Assembly: GCF_963674635.1 (NCBI RefSeq)
Contig: NZ_OY771475.1
Span: 186,001-250,000 of the forward strand
Direction: 5' to 3'
From: Breoghania sp.
GTDB lineage: Bacteria > Pseudomonadota > Alphaproteobacteria > Rhizobiales > Stappiaceae
Length of the DNA stretch: 64,000 bases
The translations under genes were made by a program, and so were the position numbers. Under the pieces are notes generated by a model. That model had not been told where the DNA came from. It made no database searches and saw only the letters and a program-made list of their open reading frames with translations. Every line of letters starts with the position of its first letter. The first letter of the stretch is position 1. Of the stretch, positions 51,392-59,971 are shown one piece after another.

Positions 51392-51664
51392 ATGTACAAG
51401 AAGGTTTTGATAGCTGGCGCCGCGGTCTTGATGCTTGCAGGTTGCCAGACGGACAGTCAGGGCGATCGTGCGCTTGGTGGCGCGGGCCTCGGTGCCGCGA
51501 CCGGTGCGGTGATCGGCGGTGTTACCACGGGCACGGGCGGCGGTGCCGCTGTGGGCGCGGTGGCCGGTGGCGCCGCTGGCGCCATGATCGGTGCCGCCAC
51601 GACGCCGAAAAACTGCTGGGCGCGCGATGCCTATGGCAACCCCTACCGGGTCGCCTGCCCGTAA
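51392..51664 (+). CDS. small glycine-zipper lipoprotein
   Basis: A 90-aa protein. The signal MYKKVLIAGAAVLMLAGC has a lipobox LAGC (Cys18), followed by QTDSQGDRALGGAG and a Gly/Ala zipper (about residues 30-68, GAATGAVIGGV...AAVGAVAGGAAGAMIGAA). It ends NCWARDAYGNPYRVACP with two Cys. Similar to OsmB/YMGG-type outer-membrane lipoproteins; precise role unknown. GAGGAC precedes the ATG; a strong terminator follows. Confidence 0.85.
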   Translation: MYKKVLIAGAAVLMLAGCQTDSQGDRALGGAGLGAATGAVIGGVTTGTGGGAAVGAVAGGAAGAMIGAATTPKNCWARDAYGNPYRVACP

Positions 51665-51687
51665 GGGACATTCCAGTTCAGATGAAG

Positions 51688-51714
51688 AAGGCGGGCCCTG
51701 TGCCCGCCTTTTTT
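51688..51714 (+). terminator. terminator after the lipoprotein gene
   Basis: AAGGCGGGC-CCTGT-GCCCGCCTT followed by TTTTG; sits between convergent genes and may also serve icd. Confidence 0.85.
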
Positions 51715-51742
51715 GTTTGCGCAATCGAATGCGGGATTGGCC

Positions 51743-52963
51743 TCAATCGTGTTCGGCCATGGCTTTTTGCAGGTTCTCGTCGATCTTGTCGAGGAAGCCG
51801 GTGGTCGACAGCCAGCTCTGATCAGGGCCGACGAGAAGCGCCAGATCCTTGGTCATGTATCCCGCTTCCACCGTCTCGATGCAGACGCGCTCCAGCGTGG
51901 AGGCGAACCGGGCGAGCTGGTCGTTGCCATCCAGCTTGGCGCGATGGGCGAGGCCTCGACTCCAGGCGAAAATGGAGGCGATGGAGTTGGTGGAGGTCGC
52001 CTGGCCCTGCTCGTGCTGGCGATAGTGGCGGGTGACGGTGCCGTGTGCGGCCTCGGCCTCTACCGTCTTGCCGTCCGGGCTCATCAGAACCGACGTCATG
52101 AGGCCCAGCGATCCGAAGCCCTGCGCCACGATGTCGGACTGGACGTCACCGTCATAGTTCTTGCAGGCCCAGACATAACCGCCCGACCACTTCAGCGCGG
52201 AGGCCACCATGTCGTCGATCAGGCGGTGCTCATACCAGATCCCGGCTTCGGCGAATTTCTGCTTGAACTCGGCCTCGTAGATCTCCTGGAACAGATCCTT
52301 GAAGCGCCCGTCATAGGCTTTCATGATCGTGTTCTTGGTAGACAGATAGCAAGGCACCCGGCGCTGCAGGGCGTAGTTGAAGGAGGCATGGGCGAAGTCG
52401 CGGATGGAATCGTCCAGATTGTACATTGCCACGGCGACGCCGGAAGACGGCGCGTCATAGACCTCGTGCTCGATGGTCTCCCCGTCATCGCCGACGAACT
52501 TGATGGTGAGCTTGCCCTTGCCGGGGAAGCGGAAGTCGGTGGCGCGATACTGATCCCCGAAGGCGTGACGGCCGACAATGATCGGCTGGGTCCAGCCCGG
52601 CACGAGGCGCGGCACGTTCTTGCAGATGATGGGCTCGCGGAAGATCACGCCACCGAGGATGTTGCGGATCGTGCCGTTGGGCGAGCGCCACATCTTCTTC
52701 AGCCCGAATTCCTCAACGCGCGCCTCGTCCGGCGTGATGGTGGCGCATTTCACACCGACCCCGTGCTTCTTGATGGCATTGGCGGCATCGACGGTGATCT
52801 GGTCGTCGCTCGCGTCTCGGCTTTCGATGGAGAGGTCGTAATACTCCAGGTCGATGTCGAGATAGGGGTGGATCAGCTTGTCCTTGATGAACTGCCAGAT
52901 GATCCGGGTCATCTCGTCGCCGTCGAGTTCAACGACCGGGTTCGCAACCTTGATCTTCGCCAT
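51743..52963 (-). CDS. icd: NADP-dependent isocitrate dehydrogenase, homodimeric type
   Basis: A 406-aa TCA-cycle enzyme converting isocitrate to 2-oxoglutarate with NADP+. It starts MAKIKVANPVVELDGDEMTR and has the eukaryote-like dimeric signatures MWRSPNGTIRNILGGVIFRE, YLSTKNTIMKAYDGRFKDLF, YKNYDGDVQSDIVAQGFGSL-type (CKNYDGDVQSDIVAQG) and EAEAAHGTVTRHYRQHEQGQ. The ATG at 52963 follows GAGGAG; an ATG three codons earlier is an alternative. A second, unrelated IDH lies 7 kb away. Confidence 0.97.
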   Translation of the reverse strand: MAKIKVANPVVELDGDEMTRIIWQFIKDKLIHPYLDIDLEYYDLSIESRDASDDQITVDAANAIKKHGVGVKCATITPDEARVEEFGLKKMWRSPNGTIRNILGGVIFREPIICKNVPRLVPGWTQPIIVGRHAFGDQYRATDFRFPGKGKLTIKFVGDDGETIEHEVYDAPSSGVAVAMYNLDDSIRDFAHASFNYALQRRVPCYLSTKNTIMKAYDGRFKDLFQEIYEAEFKQKFAEAGIWYEHRLIDDMVASALKWSGGYVWACKNYDGDVQSDIVAQGFGSLGLMTSVLMSPDGKTVEAEAAHGTVTRHYRQHEQGQATSTNSIASIFAWSRGLAHRAKLDGNDQLARFASTLERVCIETVEAGYMTKDLALLVGPDQSWLSTTGFLDKIDENLQKAMAEHD

Positions 52964-52972
52964 GGCCCTCAT

Positions 52973-53338
52973 CTCCTCGCGTGTTGGGTCCGTTGCGCAG
53001 CCAGGGAGAGCCGCGCCGGTAAATCGTGTGCCGTTGTATACGATTTTTCATGCAATGCGAGCTTTTTCCAATGATGGCTATAGCAGAGCGGGCTGACGCA
53101 GGGATAGTCCGCAGCCCTGCGTGGAGCGCGTGAGGGCGGAAAGTGTCGCAAGGCGAAGGCGGGCGCGAATGAGGCCTCTGGTTGAGGGGCGGGCAGGGAC
53201 GCAGGCAAGGCGCCGTTTCCAGCCATCGCAGTAATCGGCATATCCGCATATCCGCTCTAGCGCGCCGATTTATGAACAGCGGCAAGCCCGGAACCAGCCC
53301 CATTTGGCTGAAGTGGATTGATCCAGTTTAGAAAATTT
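52973..53338. other. noncoding region between icd and the sulfur operon
   Basis: Divergent promoter region; no credible gene on either strand. The part nearest the sulfur operon becomes AT-rich. Confidence 0.45.
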
Positions 53339-53362
53339 GTATATTATCACATACGAATATAC
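53339..53362. promoter_or_regulatory. AT-rich inverted repeat, putative ArsR-type (BigR/SqrR-like) operator
   Basis: GTATATT-N10-AATATAC lies 23-47 bp before the first gene of the YeeE-DUF6691-DUF442 operon, where a -10 region would fall. BigR-type repressors bind AT-rich palindromes at promoters of such genes. No regulator gene is adjacent, so the assignment is inference. Confidence 0.5.
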
Positions 53363-53385
53363 GGATATGAAGGGGAGAGGTCGTC

Positions 53386-53931
53386 ATGGCCATCAGTCAA
53401 CGTTCACTCGGGCGCTACCGCGAGGGGCCGCGGCCGTTCTGGCCGCCGCTCGTCGCCGGGTTCGCGCTCGGGTTCGCCCTGCTCGTGACTTTTCTTGTCT
53501 CCGGCCATGGGCTCGGCGCTTCGGGTTTCGTGACGCGTTTCGCGGTTCAGGTCAGCGACTGGGTCGCGCCGCAGGCTACAGCCGACAATTCCTATTTCGG
53601 CCCCTTCATGGCGGCGGGCGCTCCGCTTGTCTCATGGATCACGTGGGAATCGATCGGTGTGCTGATCGGCGCTTTCATCGGTGCGCGCACGGCGGGGCGC
53701 ACCAGCATTCAGGTTGAGCGTGGCCCGCAGGCCTCGCGCATGCAGCGTTTCGTTCTGGCCTTTGTCGGCGGTGCGCTGACCGGTTTCGGTGCGCGTCTGG
53801 CGCGGGGATGCACGTCGGGCCTCGGCCTTTCCGGCGGTGCGACGCTGGCGGTTGCGGGCTTCGTGTTCCTCGCCGGCTTTTTCATCGCGGGCTTTGTGGT
53901 CTCCATGCTGGCACGGAGGGTCTGGCAATGA
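53386..53931 (+). CDS. YeeE/YedE-family membrane protein (half-size)
   Basis: A 181-aa polytopic protein with about four transmembrane helices and the conserved Cys motif ARGCTSGLGLSGGATL. YeeE/YedE (TsuA-type) proteins carry thiosulfate or handle reduced sulfur through conserved cysteines. This is one half; the next gene encodes the partner half (GGYCPGTS) and overlaps by 4 nt. AGGGGAGAGG precedes the start. Confidence 0.87.
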   Translation: MAISQRSLGRYREGPRPFWPPLVAGFALGFALLVTFLVSGHGLGASGFVTRFAVQVSDWVAPQATADNSYFGPFMAAGAPLVSWITWESIGVLIGAFIGARTAGRTSIQVERGPQASRMQRFVLAFVGGALTGFGARLARGCTSGLGLSGGATLAVAGFVFLAGFFIAGFVVSMLARRVWQ

Positions 53932-54575
53932 GCATTCCCTTCTATGACGGCGGCGTCGCCAGCGGTCTGCTGGCCGGTCTCCTCTTCGGTCTGGCGCTGG
54001 AAGGGGCGGGCTTCGGCTCGCCGCGCAAACTGACGGGCCAGTTCTCCTTGAAGGACTTTTCGGTCTTCAAGGTGATGTTCACCGCCGTTCTGGTGGCGGC
54101 CATCGGGCTCTATCTGCTGCGCGTCGCGGGCGTGATCGCGGACAATTCGGTCTATGTGCCGACGTTGTTCTTCTGGGCCATGGCCGGGGGCGGCTTGCTG
54201 ATCGGTGCGGGCTTTGCGCTGGGCGGCTATTGCCCGGGCACCTCGCTCGTGGGCATCGGGTCAGGCCGCATCGATGCGGTGGTCTTTTTTGCCGGAATGG
54301 TCGCCGGGACGGCGTTCTTTGCGACCGTTTTCGATCCGCTGACCAATTTCTATTTCGCGGCTCAGGGGCCGGAGGGCGAGCGGCTCACCGACCTGACCGG
54401 CCTGCCGGAATGGCTCATTCTGGCCGCCCTCGTGGTCATCGCGGTGATTGGCTACACGCTGGGCTCCAAGCTTGAGCGCGCCCGTGGCGGCCCCTTCACG
54501 GCCGAAGAGGTCTGCACTCCGCTCGATGAACAAACACAATCCGTCAAGACACACGGTCAGGCCTTGAACGCCTGA
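53928..54575 (+). CDS. DUF6691 (YeeE/YedE partner) membrane protein
   Basis: A 215-aa membrane protein from the ATG at 53928 that overlaps the previous stop (ATGA). It has about five transmembrane helices, FGSPRKLTGQFSLKDFSVFK, and the conserved cysteine in GGYCPGTSLVGIGSGR. With the upstream gene it should form a thiosulfate/sulfide-related transporter, as in bigR-type operons. The C-terminal 25 residues are polar. Confidence 0.87.
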   Translation: MSIPFYDGGVASGLLAGLLFGLALEGAGFGSPRKLTGQFSLKDFSVFKVMFTAVLVAAIGLYLLRVAGVIADNSVYVPTLFFWAMAGGGLLIGAGFALGGYCPGTSLVGIGSGRIDAVVFFAGMVAGTAFFATVFDPLTNFYFAAQGPEGERLTDLTGLPEWLILAALVVIAVIGYTLGSKLERARGGPFTAEEVCTPLDEQTQSVKTHGQALNA

Positions 54576-54593
54576 ACCGAGGAGGAAAATTCA

Positions 54594-55331
54594 ATGTCCA
54601 TGAAGTCCCGCAAGAGCCTGCTGTCGGCAGCCCTCGTTCCCGTCACCGCCGTCATGGTGAGCGCAGCGGCGCCGGCAGCCCATGCACAGCCAAAAAACCC
54701 TTGCGCCCCGGCGCTGGTGAACCCTTGCGCCCCGGCTGCCCGCCCGTCCAATCCATGCGCGCCTGCCATGAAGCCGATGGCGAACCCCTGTGCGCCGGCG
54801 GCTGCAAAACCTGCCGCCGCCACGGAGGCCGCCCTTCCGAAAGACCCCTACGACACCACGACAAAGTTCACGCAGGCGCCCTATGGCGACAAGATGCCGG
54901 GCATCGTGAAGAACTACCTGCGCGCCACGCCCTATATCGGGACCGGCGGTGTGATCGATCAGGCGAGCATGGGGGTGCTGGCCGCACTTGGCTTCAAGAC
55001 CGTGCTGAACCTCAACACCGCGGAGGAAGGCGCGACGGCGGAAGGTCCGCTCGTGGAGCAGGCCGGGATGGCCTATATCAACGTTGCGGTGCCGACCTCT
55101 GCTCCCACGCCTGAGCAGGTCGCCGAGATTTCGGCGATCCTGAACGACGCCACCAAGTACCCGATCCTGATGCATTGCGAGTCATCGAACCGCGTCGGCG
55201 CGACCTGGGCGCTTTACCGGGCCGCGTCAGGCGTTCCGGCACAGATCGCCGTTCAGGAAGGCCGCACGGTCGGAATGAAGACCAGCCGCGAGAAGGCGGT
55301 GCGCGAACAACTGGGGCTTCCCCCGCTCTGA
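54594..55331 (+). CDS. exported DUF442-like phosphatase/sulfurtransferase with NPCAP repeats
   Basis: A 245-aa protein. The signal peptide (LLSAALVPVTAVMVSAAAPA, cleavage near AHA) is followed by four NPCAPA repeats (about residues 35-70), each adding one cysteine. The C-terminal domain (about 95-235) is of the DUF442/dual-specificity phosphatase type with GFKTVLNLNTAEEG and the active site LMHCESSNRVGATWAL. Its relatives in bigR operons (Blh N-terminal domain) handle persulfides. The repeats suggest metal or sulfane-sulfur binding in the periplasm. GAGGAGG precedes the start; 18 bp after DUF6691. Confidence 0.75.
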   Translation: MSMKSRKSLLSAALVPVTAVMVSAAAPAAHAQPKNPCAPALVNPCAPAARPSNPCAPAMKPMANPCAPAAAKPAAATEAALPKDPYDTTTKFTQAPYGDKMPGIVKNYLRATPYIGTGGVIDQASMGVLAALGFKTVLNLNTAEEGATAEGPLVEQAGMAYINVAVPTSAPTPEQVAEISAILNDATKYPILMHCESSNRVGATWALYRAASGVPAQIAVQEGRTVGMKTSREKAVREQLGLPPL

Positions 55332-55365
55332 TCCGTCAGGCTTGACGATGTCATGACGCGGTGAG

Positions 55366-55404
55366 GCCGGGGGAGAGCGAACGATCCCCCGGCCCCCTGT
55401 TTTC
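55366..55404 (+). terminator. terminator of the sulfur operon
   Basis: GCCGGGGG and CCCCCGGC form an 8-bp stem followed by CCCCTGTTTTC, 35 nt after the stop. Confidence 0.6.
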
Positions 55405-55552
55405 AAAGGTGCTTCACGCTGAACCAAAGCGATCAGCCGCTGTCGCCGCAGGATGCGGGGCAGGTGACCTTTCGCGGCACGCCGACGGGCATTAGCATGG
55501 GGGCACGGGCGCATGGCAGGGACGGGGGGAGGCCCCATGGCGAGGTGCTATC

Positions 55553-56308
55553 ATGGCGAGTGCTGAAATGATCACCCGGGAACGGCATGGCGCGGCCCTG
55601 CCGGATTTTGCGCGCCTGTCGCGCGAACAGCTTGAGGCCATGCACGATGCCGCGGCCACCGTGCTTGAATGCGAGCATGTGCTGGCCAAGTCGGGCAGCA
55701 ATGTCGTTCTGGAGGTTCTGCGCGATCAGGGGGATTTCCTCATCTGGGAAAGCTATCCCAAAGGCGACGTGCAGGACCCTGAAACGCACAGCCAGTATTT
55801 CTATCATTCCCACACGCCCGAAGAGATGCTGGACGGGGAGAATGGCCATTTTCATCTTTTCGTGCGCCCGGCGGAAATCCTGCCGGACATCGAGCCGTGG
55901 GACCTGCCGGGAGCTTTCGTGCCGGACGAGCCGGAGGCGCGCTTCGTGCATCTGGCGGCGATCAGCGTGGACGGCACAGGGTGGCCCTTGCGCATCTTCA
56001 CCACCAATCGTTGGGTGACCAACGAGACGCTTTACCAGGCGGACGACGTGATCGGTCTTCTCGACCATTTCCGCATCGCTCTGGCGCACCCCAACTGGGC
56101 GGTGAACCAGTGGCTCAATGCGATGGTCGTTCTGTTCCGACCCCAGATCGAGGCATTGATCCGGCAGCGCGATGACACGCTCCAAGCTTGGGCGGCACAG
56201 CATCCCGACAGTGAGGTGCTGGAAGACCGCGATTTGCAGAACACCAGCGAGGTGAGGATCGACACCGTGGCGCAGATAAGCGGGCTGGAAAAGGCGCTGG
56301 GGTTCTAG
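55553..56308 (+). CDS. DUF6969 family protein
   Basis: A 251-aa soluble protein. I place it in DUF6969 from the pattern DFLIWESYPKGDVQDPET, SQYFYHSHTPEEM, ENGHFHLFVRP, FVHLAAISVDGTGWPLRIFT and TNRWVTNETLY. The histidines in YHSH and HFH could bind a metal, but no enzyme activity is known. It stands alone between the sulfur operon and the ABC-F gene, convergent with the latter. Confidence 0.65.
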   Translation: MASAEMITRERHGAALPDFARLSREQLEAMHDAAATVLECEHVLAKSGSNVVLEVLRDQGDFLIWESYPKGDVQDPETHSQYFYHSHTPEEMLDGENGHFHLFVRPAEILPDIEPWDLPGAFVPDEPEARFVHLAAISVDGTGWPLRIFTTNRWVTNETLYQADDVIGLLDHFRIALAHPNWAVNQWLNAMVVLFRPQIEALIRQRDDTLQAWAAQHPDSEVLEDRDLQNTSEVRIDTVAQISGLEKALGF

Positions 56309-56325
56309 GTCCGCAAGGCGCGCTG

Positions 56326-57933
56326 TCAATCGCCGTGCGTCGTGAGGCGACCGTCCTCCAGATGGAGCGTCCTGTTGGGCGCGAGGGAGGTTGCGAAGGC
56401 CTTGTCGTGGCTGATGACCAGCAATGCGCCATCATAAGCCTCAAGGGCTGCTTCCAGTGCCGCGATACCGTCCAGGTCTAGGTGATTGGTCGGCTCATCG
56501 AGCAGCAGCAATTGGGGCGGCGGCGTGGCCCCCAACGTGCAGGCGAGGCCTGCGCGCAGGCGTTCTCCCCCGCTCAACGATCCGGCCTGTCTGAGGGCGT
56601 CGTCGGCGCGAAAACCAAAGCGCGCCAGCGCCGCGTGGGCCATATGTGCATCGGTGGATGGGTGCAGGCGCAGGAAATTCTCCCGCAGGCTTTCCATCGC
56701 GGTGAGCAGTCCGACATGCTGATCCAGCAAGGCATGGGGAACAGGCAGGTCGATCCGGCCCCGGTGCGGCGTCAGCTGGTTCATGATCAGTTTGAACAGC
56801 GTTGTCTTGCCGCTGCCATTCGCGCCGGTGACGAGGACGCGCTGTGGCCCGGTGATCGTGAACGAGAGGTCGCGGATAACCGGAGCATCGCGATCGTAGC
56901 CGCCGCTCACGTCTTCAAGTCGCAACACGGTCTTTCCGGCGGCGAGACCGGTCGAGGGGATGGTCATGTTGAGGGGCTGGTGTATTTCCAGCTTTTCACG
57001 GGCCACGGACAGGGTTTCGTCGGCGGCCTTCAACCGGCTTTCGCGCAGACGGATATCGGCCGCGCCTGAGGCTTCGGACCGGGCCTTTGCGGCGTCCATC
57101 AGCATTTTCGGCTGATCGCCTTTGGCGCGGCTTTTGCGTCCGGCGCTGTTCTTGCGGGCCTTGCGTTCGGCTGCCTGCTGCGCCCGGCGTGCGGCTTCGC
57201 CCTTCGCCTTTTCGGCGTGCGCCACACCTCGTTCCGCCGCTTCCAGTTCAATCTCCTTCCTTTGACGGAACGCGCTGTAGTTTCCGCCATGAAGGCTTGC
57301 GCCGAGGGATGTCAGTTCGACGATCGCGTCCATTTCCTCCAGCAATTCGCGGTCGTGGCTCACGATGATCGCACCGCCCGTCCATTGACGGATAATGTCG
57401 ATGACAGCCTGTCGTCCGGCCCGGTCGAGATTGTTGGTCGGTTCGTCCAGCAGAAGAAAATCAGGCTCGGCCACCAGAAGTCCGGCGAGCGATGCACGGT
57501 TGCGTTGGCCGCCGGAAAGGTGGGCCAGGGGCGTTTGCGGTGGGCATGAAAGCCCGCAGCGCAAAAGCGCGGCTTCGATGCGCGACGGCAACAACCAATC
57601 GGCCTGCGCCAGATCCTCAATGGTGGCGATCCCCGCCTCGGCGCGCTCAAGGAGCGCCAGCGCGGGGCTTGCGCCCATGAGGTCCGCGATCGTGTCGCTT
57701 GCCCGCACCATCGCCTCCTGCCGCACCATGGCAAACGTCCCCGATCTGCGGATCTGGCCGGAGGTCGGGGGCAGCTCACCTGAGATCAGGCGCAGGAGCG
57801 TGCTCTTTCCGACCCCGTTACGCCCGACAAGGCCGGTACGTGCGGGGCCGAAGCTCAAATTGAGATCGGTGAAAAGCGGTGTGCCGTCAGGTGTGGACCA
57901 GGACAGGTCGGACAGGACAATGGATGCTTGCAT
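56326..57933 (-). CDS. ABC-F family ATPase
   Basis: A 535-aa cytoplasmic protein with two nucleotide-binding domains and no transmembrane segment. NBD1: Walker A GRNGVGKST, signature LSGGQRNRASLAG, Walker B FLLLDEPTNNLD. A charged linker of the P-site-tether kind (about 230-310, Ala/Arg/Lys-rich). NBD2: GANGSGKTT, LSGGERLRAGLAC, LLLLDEPTNHLD. ABC-F proteins act on ribosomes, as translation factors or in antibiotic protection. A 34-codon frame overlaps its start, and prfH-rtcB lie upstream on the same strand, pointing to a translation-related task. Confidence 0.9.
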   Translation of the reverse strand: MQASIVLSDLSWSTPDGTPLFTDLNLSFGPARTGLVGRNGVGKSTLLRLISGELPPTSGQIRRSGTFAMVRQEAMVRASDTIADLMGASPALALLERAEAGIATIEDLAQADWLLPSRIEAALLRCGLSCPPQTPLAHLSGGQRNRASLAGLLVAEPDFLLLDEPTNNLDRAGRQAVIDIIRQWTGGAIIVSHDRELLEEMDAIVELTSLGASLHGGNYSAFRQRKEIELEAAERGVAHAEKAKGEAARRAQQAAERKARKNSAGRKSRAKGDQPKMLMDAAKARSEASGAADIRLRESRLKAADETLSVAREKLEIHQPLNMTIPSTGLAAGKTVLRLEDVSGGYDRDAPVIRDLSFTITGPQRVLVTGANGSGKTTLFKLIMNQLTPHRGRIDLPVPHALLDQHVGLLTAMESLRENFLRLHPSTDAHMAHAALARFGFRADDALRQAGSLSGGERLRAGLACTLGATPPPQLLLLDEPTNHLDLDGIAALEAALEAYDGALLVISHDKAFATSLAPNRTLHLEDGRLTTHGD

Positions 57934-57991
57934 AGGACATGAACTCTCGCGGCAGGGAAGGCGTGGTGAATGCGGCGAGGGTCTTGATCAT
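57887..57991 (-). CDS. putative leader peptide overlapping the ABC-F start
   Basis: A 34-codon frame beginning MIKTLAAFTTPSLPREF, with AGGAG 11 nt upstream. It ends inside the ABC-F gene, overlapping its first 47 nt in another frame. Regulated ABC-F genes often have such upstream frames where stalled ribosomes open the downstream start. No conservation evidence is available here. Confidence 0.35.
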   Translation of the reverse strand: MIKTLAAFTTPSLPREFMSYASIHCPVRPVLVHT

Positions 57992-58082
57992 GTCGAATGC
58001 GTCTCCTGTCGTGATGCACCTGAAGGTAGGTGCGGTCTCATGATGTGGCAAGGGCCAGGGCGAGGGCCAGGGCTGGGGGGGA

Positions 58083-58112
58083 GGGGCGGCCGTGGCCGCC
58101 CCCTTTTCTTTT
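58083..58112 (+). terminator. orphan hairpin between prfH and ABC-F
   Basis: GGGGCGGCC-GT-GGCCGCCCC followed in the plus direction by CTTTTCTTTT. No plus-strand gene precedes it. In the minus direction it lies just after prfH and could attenuate read-through into ABC-F, though without a T tract. Confidence 0.45.
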
Positions 58113-58118
58113 CAGGGG

Positions 58119-58772
58119 TCACAGTTCCCGGAAGTCCGGCCCCTTGAAGCAACGCACCGGATTGCCGCGCTCCACCTGCTTATGCAGCAGATTTTCCGAC
58201 ATGCGTCGTTGCTTTGCCTCGGCTGCTTGCGCGAAATAGAGGCGTGCGGCGAGGCGTTCCAGCGCCATCTGCTTGTTGCGGTGCTGGGAGCGTTCGTCCT
58301 TGGCGATGACCGAAACGCCGCTCGGCACATGCGTCAGACGCACCGCGCTGTCGGTGGTGTTCTGGTGCTGGCCACCCGGCCCTCCGGCCCGAAAGGTCTC
58401 GAAGCGGAGATCGTTGCGGTCGATTTCGTCGGGAAAATCCGCCCCGGTCTCCACCGCGAAGACACCAATGAACCAGTTCTGGCGCTTGTGGTGGGGCCGG
58501 AAGGGGCTGGGCGCGGTCCAGCGAACCGTCCCCAGCCAGCGCGCGGCAAAGCTCTCCGCCTTTTTGCCCGCAACGGTCACCAAAGCAGAGGAGAGATCGT
58601 TATCGGGGGCCGTGCTCAGGGTCTGGTCATCGGGCAGGGCAACGGAGATCGCAAGGCCCATGCGGGTTGCTTCGCGTTCCATCAGCCGGAGGCAGCGCGC
58701 CACTGCCAGGCGGCATTCGCGCGGCCCGTCACCACTCGTCACCAGAAGCCGCAACTTCTTGTCGTTGCTCAT
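58119..58772 (-). CDS. prfH: peptide chain release factor H (PrfH)
   Basis: A 217-aa class I release-factor-like protein. The GGQ loop is FRAGGPGGQHQNTTDSAVRL, followed by THVPSGVSVIAKDERSQHRN and a basic C-terminal helix. It lacks the codon-recognition domains of RF1/RF2. PrfH occurs with RtcB2 and frees ribosomes damaged in the 16S decoding centre, so that RtcB can reseal the RNA. The start overlaps the rtcB stop by 4 nt (ATGA). Confidence 0.93.
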   Translation of the reverse strand: MSNDKKLRLLVTSGDGPRECRLAVARCLRLMEREATRMGLAISVALPDDQTLSTAPDNDLSSALVTVAGKKAESFAARWLGTVRWTAPSPFRPHHKRQNWFIGVFAVETGADFPDEIDRNDLRFETFRAGGPGGQHQNTTDSAVRLTHVPSGVSVIAKDERSQHRNKQMALERLAARLYFAQAAEAKQRRMSENLLHKQVERGNPVRCFKGPDFREL

Positions 58773-59971
58773 GGCCGCAGCCTCCTTTCCCGGCGGCGCT
58801 GGTCGCCGCGCTGCCGATCCCTTTCCTTCCTTTGCGTACCCTCGGGGGAGGACTTCTTGAAAGTCACCAGCGGGGTCAGTGTTGCGAGTGGGACCGCAAG
58901 CCCGGCCTGTGCCAGATCGTCGACGACCTGTTGCGGGTTCTTGTAGGCCGAGGGCGCTTCCTCGATCAGCAGGGTGCGGTCGTCACAGATCACCACGCCG
59001 CCCGATGCGTTTCGGGTCAGCTTTTCCCGGTCCGAACGGGTCTGCCCGACGCGTCCGGCCATCGACTTGCGATCATATTTGCGACCCGACCCATGCGAGA
59101 GCGTGGAAAGCGCCTCGTTACGCCCCGGCAGGGGGCGCAGGAGGAAGCTTGGCGTGTCGCGTGAGCCCGCAAGCGGAACCAGCGGCATGTCCGCCTTGGC
59201 CGCGCCCTTTCGATGGAGGAAGGCGTCTCCGCGCAGCTCGATCAAATTGTGGGGCGCATCGCAGATCAGCCGACACCGCGTACGCAAGGCCGTGGCGGCC
59301 CGCTCCGCAATGATCGCCCGGTTGAGCGCGGCCCAGACACGTGCATCGTCATGTGCCTTGAGATAGGCAAGGGACTTTTCGCATGTGCCGTCAAAACCGC
59401 GTCCGGCCTCCTGCACGGTGTTGAAAACCGCCGCGCCCAGCGAGCGGGAGCCCGAATGGACCAGCAGAAGGGCACTGTCGCGCGTAAGGCCCGCCGCGAG
59501 GGCCTCACGGTCGTCGATGGCTTCAACGCCCTGCAATTCGCAGAAGTGGTTGCCGCCGCCAATCGTGCCCAGTGCGTCGGGCTGGAGGTCGGGCGCAAGG
59601 CCCGCCGCCTCAAGGCGCGCGGACGCGTCGCCGTCCCAGACGCCTTCCAGGGCTCTCAGTTTCTCCGCCGCCTTGTCGAGCCGCAGCTTGCGGACCGGAA
59701 CGTCCAGCACGAAAAGCGACATGCCGCAGCCGATGTCTGTTCCGACAAGATGCGGGTAGAGGCGGGTGGAGAGAATGGCGCTGCCGACCGGGCCGTAAGT
59801 GCCGGGGTGAAGATCGGGAAATGCCGCGACCTGCTTGACGCCTTCAAGGCGCGACACCTGCCGCAACTGTTCAACCGCCGCCCCTTCGATCCAGGTGGAG
59901 GCGGAATAGAATGTATGGATGGAAGCCCCGCCGGGGTCTGCCGGCGAGCCATCCGATAAAGGATTGCCCAT
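58769..59971 (-). CDS. rtcB: RNA ligase RtcB (RtcB2 type, PrfH-associated)
   Basis: A 400-aa GTP/Mn-dependent 3'-5' RNA ligase. Active-site residues are in LVGTDIGCGMSLF (Asp, Cys), GTIGGGNHFCEL, LLVHSGSRSLG, AFLHRKGAAKAD and STLSHGSGRKYDRKSM (guanylated His). The short length and the fused gene order with prfH point to the RtcB2 subgroup used for ribosome RNA repair. The last 35 residues are basic and probably disordered (KERDRQRGDQRRRERR). Confidence 0.92.
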   Translation of the reverse strand: MGNPLSDGSPADPGGASIHTFYSASTWIEGAAVEQLRQVSRLEGVKQVAAFPDLHPGTYGPVGSAILSTRLYPHLVGTDIGCGMSLFVLDVPVRKLRLDKAAEKLRALEGVWDGDASARLEAAGLAPDLQPDALGTIGGGNHFCELQGVEAIDDREALAAGLTRDSALLLVHSGSRSLGAAVFNTVQEAGRGFDGTCEKSLAYLKAHDDARVWAALNRAIIAERAATALRTRCRLICDAPHNLIELRGDAFLHRKGAAKADMPLVPLAGSRDTPSFLLRPLPGRNEALSTLSHGSGRKYDRKSMAGRVGQTRSDREKLTRNASGGVVICDDRTLLIEEAPSAYKNPQQVVDDLAQAGLAVPLATLTPLVTFKKSSPEGTQRKERDRQRGDQRRRERRLRP

